Positions 25,480 to 33,865 of a DNA stretch of 64,000 nucleotides are shown in pieces. The DNA lies in assembly GCF_022748595.1 (NCBI RefSeq), contig NZ_JALDSX010000003.1:62001-126000 (forward strand). Reading direction: 5' to 3'. The stretch comes from Brevibacterium sp. ZH18. GTDB lineage: Bacteria; Actinomycetota; Actinomycetes; Actinomycetales; Brevibacteriaceae. The translations under genes were made by a program, and so were the position numbers. Numbering within the stretch: position 1 is the stretch's first letter; each line of letters opens with the position of its first letter. The notes below the pieces were generated by a model, which was not told the origin of the DNA, did not search any database, and saw only the letters and a list, made by a program, of their open reading frames with translations.

Positions 25480-26880
25480 ATGAGCACAGCTGAGATCGTT
25501 CCCGCCGCAGAGTTGGGTGCCGTCCACTTCATCGGGATCGGCGGTTCGGGCATGTCCGGAATCGCGCGGATCATGGTCATGAACGGCGTCCCCGTCTCCG
25601 GGTCCGATGCGAAGGGATCGGCGGTCGTCGAAGTCCTGCGGACCCTGGGCGCCAGGGTCGAGATCGGGCATTCGGTGGACAACCTCGGCGCGGCCGATAC
25701 TCTCGTCATCTCCTCTGCCATCCGCAAGGACAATCCCGAACTGGTCGAGGCTCAGCGCCGCGGTATGCGGATCCTGCACCGGTCGGGCGCACTGGCTTCG
25801 CTGATGGCGAACAAGACGGCTGTGGCCGTCGCCGGCACCCACGGCAAGACCACGACGACGTCGATGACGACCGTGGCCCTGCAGGCCTGCGGGCTCGACC
25901 CGTCGTTCGTCATCGGGGGAGTGCTCTCGACGACCGGGACCAACGCCCACCTGGGCACGGGGGACGTCTTCGTCGCCGAGGCGGACGAATCGGACGGCTC
26001 CTTCCTGCTCTACGAACCGGCGATCGGCATCCTCACGAACGTCGAGGCCGATCACCTCGATCACTACGGCACGCCTGAGAAGGTCCGTGAGGCCTTCATT
26101 GAATTCTGCGACGGCATCGGAGCCCGCGGCGGCACGATCATCGCCTGCGCCGACGACCCGGGATCGCTCGACGTCGCCACCCATGCCCGGGACAAGGGCA
26201 TATCGGTGATCCTCTACGGCACCTCGAAGGACGCCGACATCCGCCTGCGCGAACTCGAATCGGGCCTCGTCTCGGAGTTCGTCCTCGACGTGCCGGGCCA
26301 TGACGGCCCGCTCTCTGTCTCGCTGCGGCAGCCGGGCGCCCACAACGCACGCAACGCCACAGCCGCGATCGCCGTGGCGCACAGCCTCGGCGCGGATGTT
26401 GAGAAGGCAGCCGTCGGACTCGGCAACTACGGCGGGACTCGTCGGCGCTTCGAGGAACGCGGCATCGCCGGAGGAGTGCGCGTCATCGACGACTACGCGC
26501 ACCACCCGACAGAACTGCGTGCGGTCCTGAGCGCAGCCCGCGGAGTCGTCACCGACGGCGGTCGTGTGTGGGCCATCTTCCAGCCGCACCTGTACTCGCG
26601 GACGATGGAATTCCGCACCGAATTCGGCGAGGAGCTCGGCCTGGCCGACGAAGTCGTCGTCCTCGACGTCTTCCCCGCCCGGGAGGACCCGGTTCCAGGC
26701 GTCACGGGGGCACTGATCGCTGATCGGGTTCCCCACGAGCACGTGACCTTCATCGAATCGTTCAGTGAAGCGGTCCCCTTCGTCGCTGCCCGCGTGCGCC
26801 CCGGCGACCTCGTGCTCACGGTCGGTGCAGGGGACGTGACGATCCTCGGGCCCGAGCTGCTCACCGCACTGGAGAGCTGA
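25480..26880 (+). CDS. murC: UDP-MurNAc:L-alanine ligase
   Basis: A 466-residue Mur ligase adding the first stem residue. It begins with the nucleotide-sugar-binding IHFIGIGGSGMSGIA-type motif (VHFIGIGGSGMSGIAR, about 13-28) and has the ATP loop GTHGKTTTTSM (from about 119). The C-terminal domain contains VIDDYAHHPTELRA and FQPHLYSRT. The ATG at 25480 lies 2 nt after the murG stop; the open frame before it overlaps murG and is not coding. Confidence 0.96.
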   Translation: MSTAEIVPAAELGAVHFIGIGGSGMSGIARIMVMNGVPVSGSDAKGSAVVEVLRTLGARVEIGHSVDNLGAADTLVISSAIRKDNPELVEAQRRGMRILHRSGALASLMANKTAVAVAGTHGKTTTTSMTTVALQACGLDPSFVIGGVLSTTGTNAHLGTGDVFVAEADESDGSFLLYEPAIGILTNVEADHLDHYGTPEKVREAFIEFCDGIGARGGTIIACADDPGSLDVATHARDKGISVILYGTSKDADIRLRELESGLVSEFVLDVPGHDGPLSVSLRQPGAHNARNATAAIAVAHSLGADVEKAAVGLGNYGGTRRRFEERGIAGGVRVIDDYAHHPTELRAVLSAARGVVTDGGRVWAIFQPHLYSRTMEFRTEFGEELGLADEVVVLDVFPAREDPVPGVTGALIADRVPHEHVTFIESFSEAVPFVAARVRPGDLVLTVGAGDVTILGPELLTALES

Positions 26881-26885
26881 GTCAC

Positions 26886-27641
26886 GTGGTGCCCCTTCCC
26901 GAGCCACGCACTGGCGACAACTCCACTGCGGATCTCACCGGTGTCATCCGTGCGCGCCGAAGAGAGGTCTGGCGCAAACGGCTGATCGCCATCGGCATCG
27001 TCGTGGCACTGCTGGTCCTGGCCGGGCTCGCGTGGTTCTCCCCGGCGCTCAGCCTCGACAAGGTGAGTGTGAAGGGAAGCGACCTCGTCGACAACGGTCA
27101 GGTCTCCAACTTCGCCATGGACGCGCATGCCGGCACACCGCTGCCGCAGCTGCGTCTGGGCAGCCTCGAGAAGGACATCCTGGAGAAGTTCCCCCGGGCC
27201 GAGAAGGCGTCGATCCACTACGCAGGTCCCCGCAGTCTGAGCATTGAGATCACTGACCGCACTCCGGTCGTCGCGATCGCTAACTCCGACGGGTTCGAGC
27301 TCTTCGACGCCGAGGCGGTCGATCTGGGGCCCGTGGACAAGGCGCCGAAGGGGCTGACCGTCCTCGAGGACTCGGGCGGTGCGCCTGATCGGGAGACCGT
27401 GGCTGCAGTCATCCGTTTCATGGCCGAACTGCGCCCGGAGCTGCGCTCCGAGCTGCTGACGATCAGGGCGAAGGACGCGCTCAACCTGTCGGGGGAGATC
27501 GACACCGGTGATGTGCAGGCGAAGGTGGTCTTCGGTGACAGCACGAGTGCGAGCCTGAAGATGCGCACGGCTGCGCAGCTGGCGGCAGACGGTCGCACGG
27601 AGATCGACGTGTCCGTGCCGTCTGTGCCCGTCACGAACTGA
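26886..27641 (+). CDS. ftsQ: Cell division protein FtsQ/DivIB
   Basis: A 251-residue bitopic division protein. A cytoplasmic tail of about 35 residues precedes one membrane segment (about 38-58, LIAIGIVVALLVLAGLAWF). The extracellular POTRA domain follows (LDKVSVKGSDLVDNGQV to LSIEITDRTPVVAI). The C-terminal FtsQ domain holds the region around VTVLEDSGGAPDRE. It links FtsL-like and FtsI/W proteins to the divisome. Starts at GTG 26886 or 26889 cannot be separated. It is the last gene before a 254-nt gap. Confidence 0.92.
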   Translation: MVPLPEPRTGDNSTADLTGVIRARRREVWRKRLIAIGIVVALLVLAGLAWFSPALSLDKVSVKGSDLVDNGQVSNFAMDAHAGTPLPQLRLGSLEKDILEKFPRAEKASIHYAGPRSLSIEITDRTPVVAIANSDGFELFDAEAVDLGPVDKAPKGLTVLEDSGGAPDRETVAAVIRFMAELRPELRSELLTIRAKDALNLSGEIDTGDVQAKVVFGDSTSASLKMRTAAQLAADGRTEIDVSVPSVPVTN

Positions 27642-27852
27642 GGAAGAGTACCGGTGGCAGGCACGGAAATACCTGCTGTGGGTCGATTCGGGGGCCAACC
27701 ACGCCCAATCCCGAGGAAATACTGTCGAAGCCGGTCATTGCCGCCGACACACCGAGGCTGAAGTTTGGCTGATGTCCGACACTCCGGCGAGAATGGTTGC
27801 AGTAGTCTTGCCCCGGACAATAGCCTCAGGGCAGAGAAGACTTTTCGATTCG

Positions 27853-27869
27853 CACGCAGAAGCTGCGTG
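27853..27869 (+). promoter_or_regulatory. Hairpin in the ftsZ leader
   Basis: CACGCAG-AAG-CTGCGTG forms a 7-bp stem 26 nt ahead of the TTG start of ftsZ and just before its ribosome-binding site GAAAGAGGAA. The gap 27642-27895 otherwise shows TA-rich -10 candidates such as TAGTCT near 27810 but no clear -35. Confidence 0.35.
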
Positions 27870-27895
27870 GATGATGCGCCGAAAGAGGAACCGAC

Positions 27896-29101
27896 TTGGC
27901 TGAATTCCCACAATCCGGAGCGGACATCAAGGTTGCCGGTACAGGCGGCGGCGGTGTCAACGCTGTTCAGAGGATGATCGACGTCGGTCTGCGCGGCGTG
28001 GAGTTCATTGCGATCAACACGGACGCCCAGGCCCTCGTGCTCTCGGACGCCGATGTGAAACTGGAGATCGGACGCGACCAGACCCGCGGGCTCGGCGCAG
28101 GCGCCGATCCCGAGATCGGCCGCAAGGCCGCTGACTCGAGCGAAGAAGCCATCCGCGACGCCCTCGAAGGCGCCGACATGGTCTTCGTCACCGCAGGCGA
28201 AGGCGGTGGCACCGGTACCGGCGCCGCTCCCGTCGTGGCCCGTGTGGCTCGTTCGCTGGGCGCACTGACCATCGGTGTCGTCACCCGCCCGTTCACCTTC
28301 GAGGGACGTCGTCGTTCCGCACAGGCTGAAGCCGGCATCGCGGCACTGCGCGAAGAGGTCGACACCCTCATCGTCATCCCGAATGACCGTCTGCTCTCGA
28401 TCTCTGATCGCAGCGTCTCCGTCGTCGAAGCCTTCCGCTCCGCCGACGAAGTTCTGCGCTCAGGCGTCCAGGGCATCACCGACCTCATCTCGGTCCCCGG
28501 TCTGATCAACCTCGACTTCGCCGACGTCAAGTCGGTCATGCAGGACGCGGGCACGGCGCTCATGGGCATCGGCTCCGCAACCGGCGACGACCGCGCGGTC
28601 CAGGCTGCCGAATCCGCAATCGCGTCTCCGCTGCTCGAGGCGAGCATCGACGGTGCGCACGGAGTGCTGTTCTGCATCTCGGGCGGAGCCGACCTCGGAC
28701 TGTTCGAAGTCAACGAGGCCGCGCGTCTCGTGCAGGAAGCCGCCCACCCCGAAGCCAACATCATCTTCGGCGCGGTCATCGACGACAACATCGGCGACGA
28801 GTGCCGCGTCACCGTCATCGCCGCTGGATTCGACAGCACTTCAACGAACCAGGACGGCCTTGCCGGCGATGCCGCTCCGGCGTCGATTCCTGCAGTGGCG
28901 GCCCCCGTCGAGGCCGAGCAGCCCGTCCCGAGCAGCGTGCCCGAAGAAGCAGAGTCTGAGTCGGAACACCGCGTCGACCGTGGAGACCGCTTCGACCGCG
29001 GAGATCGCAGCGACGATCACCAGATCCCGACATCGCTGCCCGGTGAGCGAAGCACGTCGAGCTTCGACAACGATCTCGACATCCCGGACTTCCTGAAGTA
29101 G
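27896..29101 (+). CDS. ftsZ: Cell division GTPase FtsZ
   Basis: Tubulin homologue that polymerises into the Z ring, 401 residues. The GTP-binding loop GGGTGTG is at 103-109 and the T7 loop [11 protein letters not shown] begins at 205. The globular domain ends near residue 315. The linker is acidic and contains the repeat [16 protein letters not shown]. The C-terminal peptide DLDIPDFLK is the typical SepF-binding tail. The start is a TTG (27896) set 5 nt after GAAAGAGGAA; no ATG upstream fits. Confidence 0.97.
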   Translation: MAEFPQSGADIKVAGTGGGGVNAVQRMIDVGLRGVEFIAINTDAQALVLSDADVKLEIGRDQTRGLGAGADPEIGRKAADSSEEAIRDALEGADMVFVTAGEGGGTGTGAAPVVARVARSLGALTIGVVTRPFTFEGRRRSAQAEAGIAALREEVDTLIVIPNDRLLSISDRSVSVVEAFRSADEVLRSGVQGITDLISVPGLINLDFADVKSVMQDAGTALMGIGSATGDDRAVQAAESAIASPLLEASIDGAHGVLFCISGGADLGLFEVNEAARLVQEAAHPEANIIFGAVIDDNIGDECRVTVIAAGFDSTSTNQDGLAGDAAPASIPAVAAPVEAEQPVPSSVPEEAESESEHRVDRGDRFDRGDRSDDHQIPTSLPGERSTSSFDNDLDIPDFLK

Positions 29102-29104
29102 ACC

Positions 29105-29863
29105 ATGCTGCACTCGAGATTCGTCGTCCCGGGCCGGCTGAAGGCACATGTGGCGTTCACCGACCGGAACGGCGGATACTCGAACGGCGACTTCTCGTCG
29201 TTCAACCTGGCCCGTCACGTCGGCGACAACGACGAACTGGTGTCGGCGAACCGCGCGGCATTGGCTCAGGTGCTGGGCTTGAGCGCCGAGCGTCTGAGCT
29301 TCGTGTCCCAGGTCCACGGCACAGACGTCCGAACCGTCGACAGTGTCGAGGCGCTGCGGGATTCCCCGGTCGAAGCCGACGCGCAGATCACGACGACTCC
29401 GGGCGTCGGCCTGGCAATCATGGTCGCTGACTGCACTCCCATCATGCTGGCCGATACCGAAGCGGGAGTCATCGCCGCGATCCACCCGGGCCGCCCTGGA
29501 ATGGCCGCGGGAATCGTGGACACGACGGTCGCCCAGATGAAGCACCTCGGTGCCGGTGACATCCACGCGATCATCGGCCCGTCCGTGTGCCCCCGCTGCT
29601 ACGAAGTGCCTGAAAGTCTCCGTGACGAGGTAGCGGCCATCGAGCCTGTGGCCGCATCGGTCTCTGCGACCGGCACCCCGGCGATCGATGTCGCCGGTGC
29701 TGTCGCCGAACAGCTGCGGCGAGCAGGCGTGAGCATCGACCATTTCTCACGGACCTGCACGCGCGAGTCGGATGAGCTCTTCTCCTACCGGAGACAGCAG
29801 CGCACGGGCCGTTTTGCGGGCGTGGTCTGGCTGCAGGAAGAAAACCACACGACACACCCATGA
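29105..29863 (+). CDS. pgeF: Peptidoglycan editing factor PgeF (YfiH/DUF152 family)
   Basis: A 252-residue protein of the purine nucleoside phosphorylase / multicopper-oxidase-like fold. In E. coli PgeF removes wrongly incorporated residues from UDP-MurNAc-amino acid. The metal-site residues are visible as H in SQVHGTDV, C in VADCTPIML and H in AAIHPGRPGM. In most homologues the last motif reads HAGWRG; here the tryptophan is replaced. GPSVCPRCYEVP is also present. It starts 3 nt after ftsZ and is followed by sepF. Confidence 0.9.
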   Translation: MLHSRFVVPGRLKAHVAFTDRNGGYSNGDFSSFNLARHVGDNDELVSANRAALAQVLGLSAERLSFVSQVHGTDVRTVDSVEALRDSPVEADAQITTTPGVGLAIMVADCTPIMLADTEAGVIAAIHPGRPGMAAGIVDTTVAQMKHLGAGDIHAIIGPSVCPRCYEVPESLRDEVAAIEPVAASVSATGTPAIDVAGAVAEQLRRAGVSIDHFSRTCTRESDELFSYRRQQRTGRFAGVVWLQEENHTTHP

Positions 29864-29939
29864 GACTCACACGCCGTGTGGGTCCAGTGAGATAGTTTGG
29901 CGGCAGGCGTGCAAGTGCCGAAGGCCGAGGAGTGAAGAT

Positions 29940-30428
29940 ATGTCAGCAATCAAGAAGACGCTTGAATACTTGGGTTTCGTCGAGGAAGAGGACGAGACTC
30001 TCGATCGTCGCGACCGTGAAGTCGTTGAGACGTATGACGAGCCCGTCGAGGAACGTGTCGAGGAAGAGGAACGTCCCTCGGCACAGGTGACTCCGATCCA
30101 TCCGTCACCGATTCGTCCAGTTGACACCCCGGCGCCAGGAATCTCTATGAATCGCATCAAGACAATCCATCCCCGCAGCTACAACGACGCCATGGTGATC
30201 GGCTCCGCTTTCCGCGAAGGCACCCCGGTCATCATGAACCTGTCCGAGATGGATGAGAACAACTCCAAGCGACTCGTCGACTTCTCAGCTGGCCTGATCT
30301 TCGGCTTGCACGGATCGATCGAGCGCGTGACGAACAAGGTGTTCCTGCTGACTCCGGAGAGCATCGAAGTCACGGGAGAGAACGAATCCGATCCGGACAC
30401 TCAGGCGAGCTTCTTCAACCAGAGCTGA
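29940..30428 (+). CDS. sepF: Cell division protein SepF
   Basis: A 162-residue protein that anchors and bundles FtsZ at the membrane. The N-terminal amphipathic segment (MSAIKKTLEYLGFVEEE) is followed by a highly acidic linker (about 20-65). The core SepF domain comes next (IHPRSYNDAMVIGSAFREG, MNLSEMDENNSKRLVDFSAG and RVTNKVFLLTP). The ATG at 29940 follows GAGGAGTGAAG. A -10-like TAGTTT (29893-29898) suggests its own promoter. Confidence 0.95.
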   Translation: MSAIKKTLEYLGFVEEEDETLDRRDREVVETYDEPVEERVEEEERPSAQVTPIHPSPIRPVDTPAPGISMNRIKTIHPRSYNDAMVIGSAFREGTPVIMNLSEMDENNSKRLVDFSAGLIFGLHGSIERVTNKVFLLTPESIEVTGENESDPDTQASFFNQS

Positions 30429-30682
30429 CAGTTCCGTCCGAGTCGGACGGACTCTCGACGGTGCCGACACACGCTGGTCGGCACCGGTCTGGCTCGCGTT
30501 GCCTCTGGTCGCCCCCGACGCCGGAGGCGTTCGGCCCCAAGATGGTCGACCGCTTCCCGCGGATGGTCGACCGCTCTCCCGCGGGCGCGCCCGACCGGCC
30601 GGTTTCTGAACTTCTGCACAGCTCGGACCGATAGACTAGTCCTCGACAGTCAAGCACCAACGAAAGGCGCGAGGGAACACAC

Positions 30683-30982
30683 GTGTCAATCATCTTCTAC
30701 ATCCTCGGCACAGCACTCAGCCTTTATGTCTACGTGCTCCTTGCACGAGTGGTTCTCGACCTCGTGCAGGTCTTCTCCCGGGACTGGAAGCCCGCAGGTT
30801 TCTTCCTCGTCCTCGCTGAGATCGTCTACACACTCACCGACCCGCCGCTGCGCCTCCTGCGCAAGGTGATTCCGCCGTTGCGTCTGGGTCAGATCTCGCT
30901 CGATCTGGGATTCATCGTCCTGTTGATCGGCATCCAGATCATCGCGTCGGTCTTCTTCAATCTGTCCCACACCGGAATCTGA
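30683..30982 (+). CDS. YggT family membrane protein
   Basis: A 99-residue integral membrane protein with two or three membrane segments (about 5-25 and 66-95) around the conserved YTLTDPPLRLLRKVIPPLRLG. YggT proteins are conserved between sepF and divIVA in many Gram-positive bacteria, but their function is unsettled. The GTG start at 30683 follows GAAAGGCGCGAGG. The gene ends directly in a tandem repeat array. Confidence 0.9.
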   Translation: MSIIFYILGTALSLYVYVLLARVVLDLVQVFSRDWKPAGFFLVLAEIVYTLTDPPLRLLRKVIPPLRLGQISLDLGFIVLLIGIQIIASVFFNLSHTGI

Positions 30983-31076
30983 GCCCGGAATCTGTGCCCG
31001 GAACCTGAGTCTGGGACTGGCTGAGGCTTGACTCGCTGAGCCCGGGACTGGCTGAGGCCGGGCTCGCCGAGGCTGG
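30972..31076. repeat. 13-16-bp tandem repeat overlapping the yggT stop
   Basis: About seven units of the form CCCGGAATCTGAG, degenerating to CCCGGGACTGGCTGAG. The first unit is the last codons and TGA of yggT (30980-30982). Much of the 341-nt gap to divIVA is this array. The rest holds an inverted repeat AGCCTAA / TTAGGCT (31157-31185) and -10-like sequences near 31245-31255. Confidence 0.75.
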
Positions 31077-31323
31077 ACCCGGTTCGCATGTCCGAGGGCA
31101 GCGGGCCGGATCTTTCGTTCCACCCTTGACCAATGCCCCTGACCAGCGCCCCGGTTAGCCTAATCGCCCGGGGGATTGTTAGGCTCAATGTGTAAATGTT
31201 CGTCAAACAGCGCGTAACTCGGCATTTCTGCAGGACAAGACTGCAGGTGTTACGCTAATGTGACGTTGAAGCCGTCCTCCGGGACGGCAGCGTAATGAAT
31301 GTAGATCGACCAAAGGTGACCTC

Positions 31324-32175
31324 ATGGCGCTCACGCCTGAAGACGTAGTAAACAAGCGGTTCCAGCATGTGAAGTTCCGCGACGGGTACGACCAGGATGA
31401 AGTCGACGATTTCCTCGACGAGGTAGTCGTTGAGATTCGCCGTCTCTACCAGGAGAACGACGAACTGCGTCAGAAGCTCTCGACCGCTGAACAGCGTGTC
31501 AAGGAGCTCGAAGCCGGCGGCGGTTCCGCTGCGGCTCCGGCCCAGGACATCGACGCCACTCAGGCTGTGCCCGCTGCAGTTCCGGCTCCTTCCGAGTCGA
31601 GCAAGTCGGCAGCTCCGAAGGAAGAGAAGGTCCCGGAGGCTCCAGCAGCTCCGAAGGTCACCGAAGAGCCCTCGGCTCCGTCGGCACCTGTGGTCAAGGA
31701 CGCCGCTCCGGCTCCGCAGACCAAGGCTCCGAGCGAGTCCGCGCCTGCCGGCAACAACTCCGCAGCTCCTGCCGCTGCCGCCGGTGGCGCAACTGCCGGT
31801 GCCGGACTCGGCGCAGGATTCTCCGGCGACGGAGACGCACACGGTCTGATCGCTTTGGCTCAGCGCGTCCATGACGAGTATGTTGCCGAAGGTGAGCGCA
31901 AGCGCGACGAACTCATCAAGGGTGCGGAAGCTGAAGCTCAGGACATCGTCGGCAAGGCCGAGACGAAGCGCGACGAGATCCTGTCGACCCTCGAGTCGCA
32001 GAAGTCGACCCTCGAGCGTTCGATCGATCAGCTGTCGAACTTCGAGCGTCAGTACCGCACACGCCTCAAGAGCTACCTCAACGACCAGTTGCGGGATCTC
32101 GAGAACTCCACGAGCCTGGCTCCGGAGACCCTCGACGGGAACTCGTTCGGTTCGTCCTCGAACCACAAGCTCTGA
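31324..32175 (+). CDS. divIVA: Polar growth protein DivIVA/Wag31
   Basis: A 283-residue coiled-coil protein that marks curved membrane at the poles and recruits the elongation machinery. The N-terminal lipid-binding domain is LTPEDVVNKRFQHVKFRDGY (start) with DQDEVDDFLDEVVVEIRRLY and a first coiled coil to about residue 62. A disordered Ala/Pro/Ser linker (about 65-165) follows. The C-terminal coiled coil (about 178-265) is rich in Glu and Lys. The ATG follows GACCAAAGGTGACC. A strong terminator follows the stop. Confidence 0.95.
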   Translation: MALTPEDVVNKRFQHVKFRDGYDQDEVDDFLDEVVVEIRRLYQENDELRQKLSTAEQRVKELEAGGGSAAAPAQDIDATQAVPAAVPAPSESSKSAAPKEEKVPEAPAAPKVTEEPSAPSAPVVKDAAPAPQTKAPSESAPAGNNSAAPAAAAGGATAGAGLGAGFSGDGDAHGLIALAQRVHDEYVAEGERKRDELIKGAEAEAQDIVGKAETKRDEILSTLESQKSTLERSIDQLSNFERQYRTRLKSYLNDQLRDLENSTSLAPETLDGNSFGSSSNHKL

Positions 32176-32194
32176 GTCTCAAACACACACATCC

Positions 32195-32233
32195 GAGGTC
32201 CGGGAACTCTCAGGAGTTCCCGGACCTCCTTTG
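32195..32233 (+). terminator. Intrinsic terminator after divIVA
   Basis: A perfect 15-bp stem (32195-32209 with 32214-32228) and a TCAG loop are followed by CTTTG. It closes the dcw transcript before lspA. Confidence 0.85.
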
Positions 32234-32294
32234 TGCCGCGAACCGCACCTCCGCGAGGTCGTCGGCAGTCGTCCTGAGCCCCGAGTCAGTGAGC

Positions 32295-32307
32295 TAGAAT
32301 GAGCCAA
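32295..32307 (+). promoter_or_regulatory. -10 element for a leaderless start
   Basis: TAGAAT (32295-32300), 7 nt, then ATG at 32308. The same hexamer and spacing occur before hisD. No ribosome-binding site precedes the ATG. Confidence 0.6.
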
Positions 32308-32853
32308 ATGAACGAGCGTGCCTCCGAGGCGAAACCCCTCCGTCGCAGAATGCTCCTGATGCTGTTCGGCATCGCCGCAGTCGTCCTTCTCGTGGACCAG
32401 ATCACGAAGTTCTTCGCCGTCAGATTCCTCGAAGGACAGCCGCCGGTTCCTGTCATCGGAACGCTGGCAGGATTCGACTTCTATCGCAATCCGGGCGCCG
32501 CGCTGGGCATGGGTGCCGGAATCACCTGGATCTTCCCGCTCATCGCGATTGCCGTGTTCATTGCGATCATCGTGTTGGCACGAAAGCTGGGATCACGAGC
32601 CTGGGCCATCGGGCTGGGACTGCTCCTGGGCGGACTGTTCGGCAATCTGGCCGATCGTCTGTTTCAGCCGCCTGGGTTTCTCCGCGGCGCCGTCGTCGAC
32701 TTCATCGACCTCTCCCTTTTCATCTGCAATGTCGCCGACATTGCCATTTCCGCAGCTGCCGTCACCCTGGTGGTGACCAGTCTGCGAGGCATCGATCTGG
32801 ACGGTTCGGACTCGAAGCACTCACGCACGATCAGAGAGGACACACATGACTGA
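32308..32853 (+). CDS. lspA: Lipoprotein signal peptidase
   Basis: A 181-residue membrane aspartic protease that removes signal peptides from prolipoproteins such as the two in this window. It has four membrane segments. Catalytic-region motifs are GNLADR in the third conserved block and [19 protein letters not shown] in the fifth. DQITKF and [11 protein letters not shown] are the other signatures. The ATG at 32308 is preferred over 32299 because the -10 TAGAAT ends 7 nt before it. Its stop overlaps the rluD start region. Confidence 0.93.
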   Translation: MNERASEAKPLRRRMLLMLFGIAAVVLLVDQITKFFAVRFLEGQPPVPVIGTLAGFDFYRNPGAALGMGAGITWIFPLIAIAVFIAIIVLARKLGSRAWAIGLGLLLGGLFGNLADRLFQPPGFLRGAVVDFIDLSLFICNVADIAISAAAVTLVVTSLRGIDLDGSDSKHSRTIREDTHD

Positions 32854-33769
32854 ACGCTCGATTCTGGTACCCGAGGGGCTTGAGGGCCAGCGCGTGGACT
32901 CAGCCTTGTCGAAGGTGCTGGGACTCTCCCGCACTGCGGCTGCAGAGATCTGCGCCGACGGGGGAGTGCAGCTGTCGGGTCGCGTCGTGGGCAAATCCGA
33001 TCGTGTCACCGCCGGGGAACGCCTCGACATCATGATGCCCGAACCCAAACGCCCGCTCGAGGTCGTCGCCGACCCGGTCCCTGGGATGCGAATCGTCCAT
33101 GACGAAGACGCCTTCGTCGTCGTCGACAAACCTGTTGGCGTTGCCGCACACCCGGCTCTTGGATGGACGGGACGGACAGTCGTCGGCGGACTGGCCGCTG
33201 CCGGATACCGGATTTCGACGTCGGGTGCGGCCGAGCGGCAGGGCATCGTGCAACGCCTCGATGTCGGCACCTCCGGACTGATGGTCGTCGCGAAGAGCGA
33301 ATACGCCTACAGCGTCCTCAAACGCGCGTTCAAAGAGCGCACAGTCGAGAAGACCTATCACGCTCTCGTGCAAGGACTGCCCGATCCTGTCCTTGGAACC
33401 ATCGACGCGCCCATTGCTCGGCATCCACGCCACGATGGTCTCTACGCCGTCCACAGCGGCGGGAAGAATGCCATCACGCACTATGAGGTCCTCGAGGCGC
33501 ACCGCCGTGCCGCGCTCGTCGAAGTTCACCTTGAGACCGGACGCACCCACCAGATTCGCGTTCACTTCTCCGCCGTGAAGCACCCGTGTGCCGGTGATCT
33601 GCCTTACGGTGCCGACCCGTCGCTGGCGAAGGATCTGGGCTTGGAACGCCAGTGGCTGCACGCGGTCAAGCTCGGTTTCCACCATCCCGACTCGAATCAG
33701 TGGGTCGAGTTCGAGAGCGGATATCCCGAGGATCTGCAGATCGCCATCGATCGGATCCGTACTCCCTGA
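32846..33769 (+). CDS. rluD: 23S rRNA pseudouridine synthase, RluD family
   Basis: A 307-residue RNA-modifying enzyme. An N-terminal S4 RNA-binding domain ([20 protein letters not shown], about 9-28) precedes the catalytic domain, with the catalytic aspartate in [35 protein letters not shown] is the C-terminal signature. The ATG overlaps the end of lspA by 8 nt and the two are probably co-transcribed, as in mycobacteria. Confidence 0.93.
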   Translation: MTERSILVPEGLEGQRVDSALSKVLGLSRTAAAEICADGGVQLSGRVVGKSDRVTAGERLDIMMPEPKRPLEVVADPVPGMRIVHDEDAFVVVDKPVGVAAHPALGWTGRTVVGGLAAAGYRISTSGAAERQGIVQRLDVGTSGLMVVAKSEYAYSVLKRAFKERTVEKTYHALVQGLPDPVLGTIDAPIARHPRHDGLYAVHSGGKNAITHYEVLEAHRRAALVEVHLETGRTHQIRVHFSAVKHPCAGDLPYGADPSLAKDLGLERQWLHAVKLGFHHPDSNQWVEFESGYPEDLQIAIDRIRTP

Positions 33770-33865
33770 GGTCGGCTGCGCTCACGTCCGCAGCACCTTC
33801 TGACACCCTCGGCGATGGTCTAAGCTGGGGTCGCAACACAGGTCACGAACCACGGAAGGCTGCCA

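Noticed and set aside
31153-31165. IdeR/DtxR iron box upstream of divIVA (GGTTAGCCTAATC)
   Set aside because: The 13-bp core matches the consensus well, but the outer positions do not, and divIVA is not an expected iron-regulated gene.
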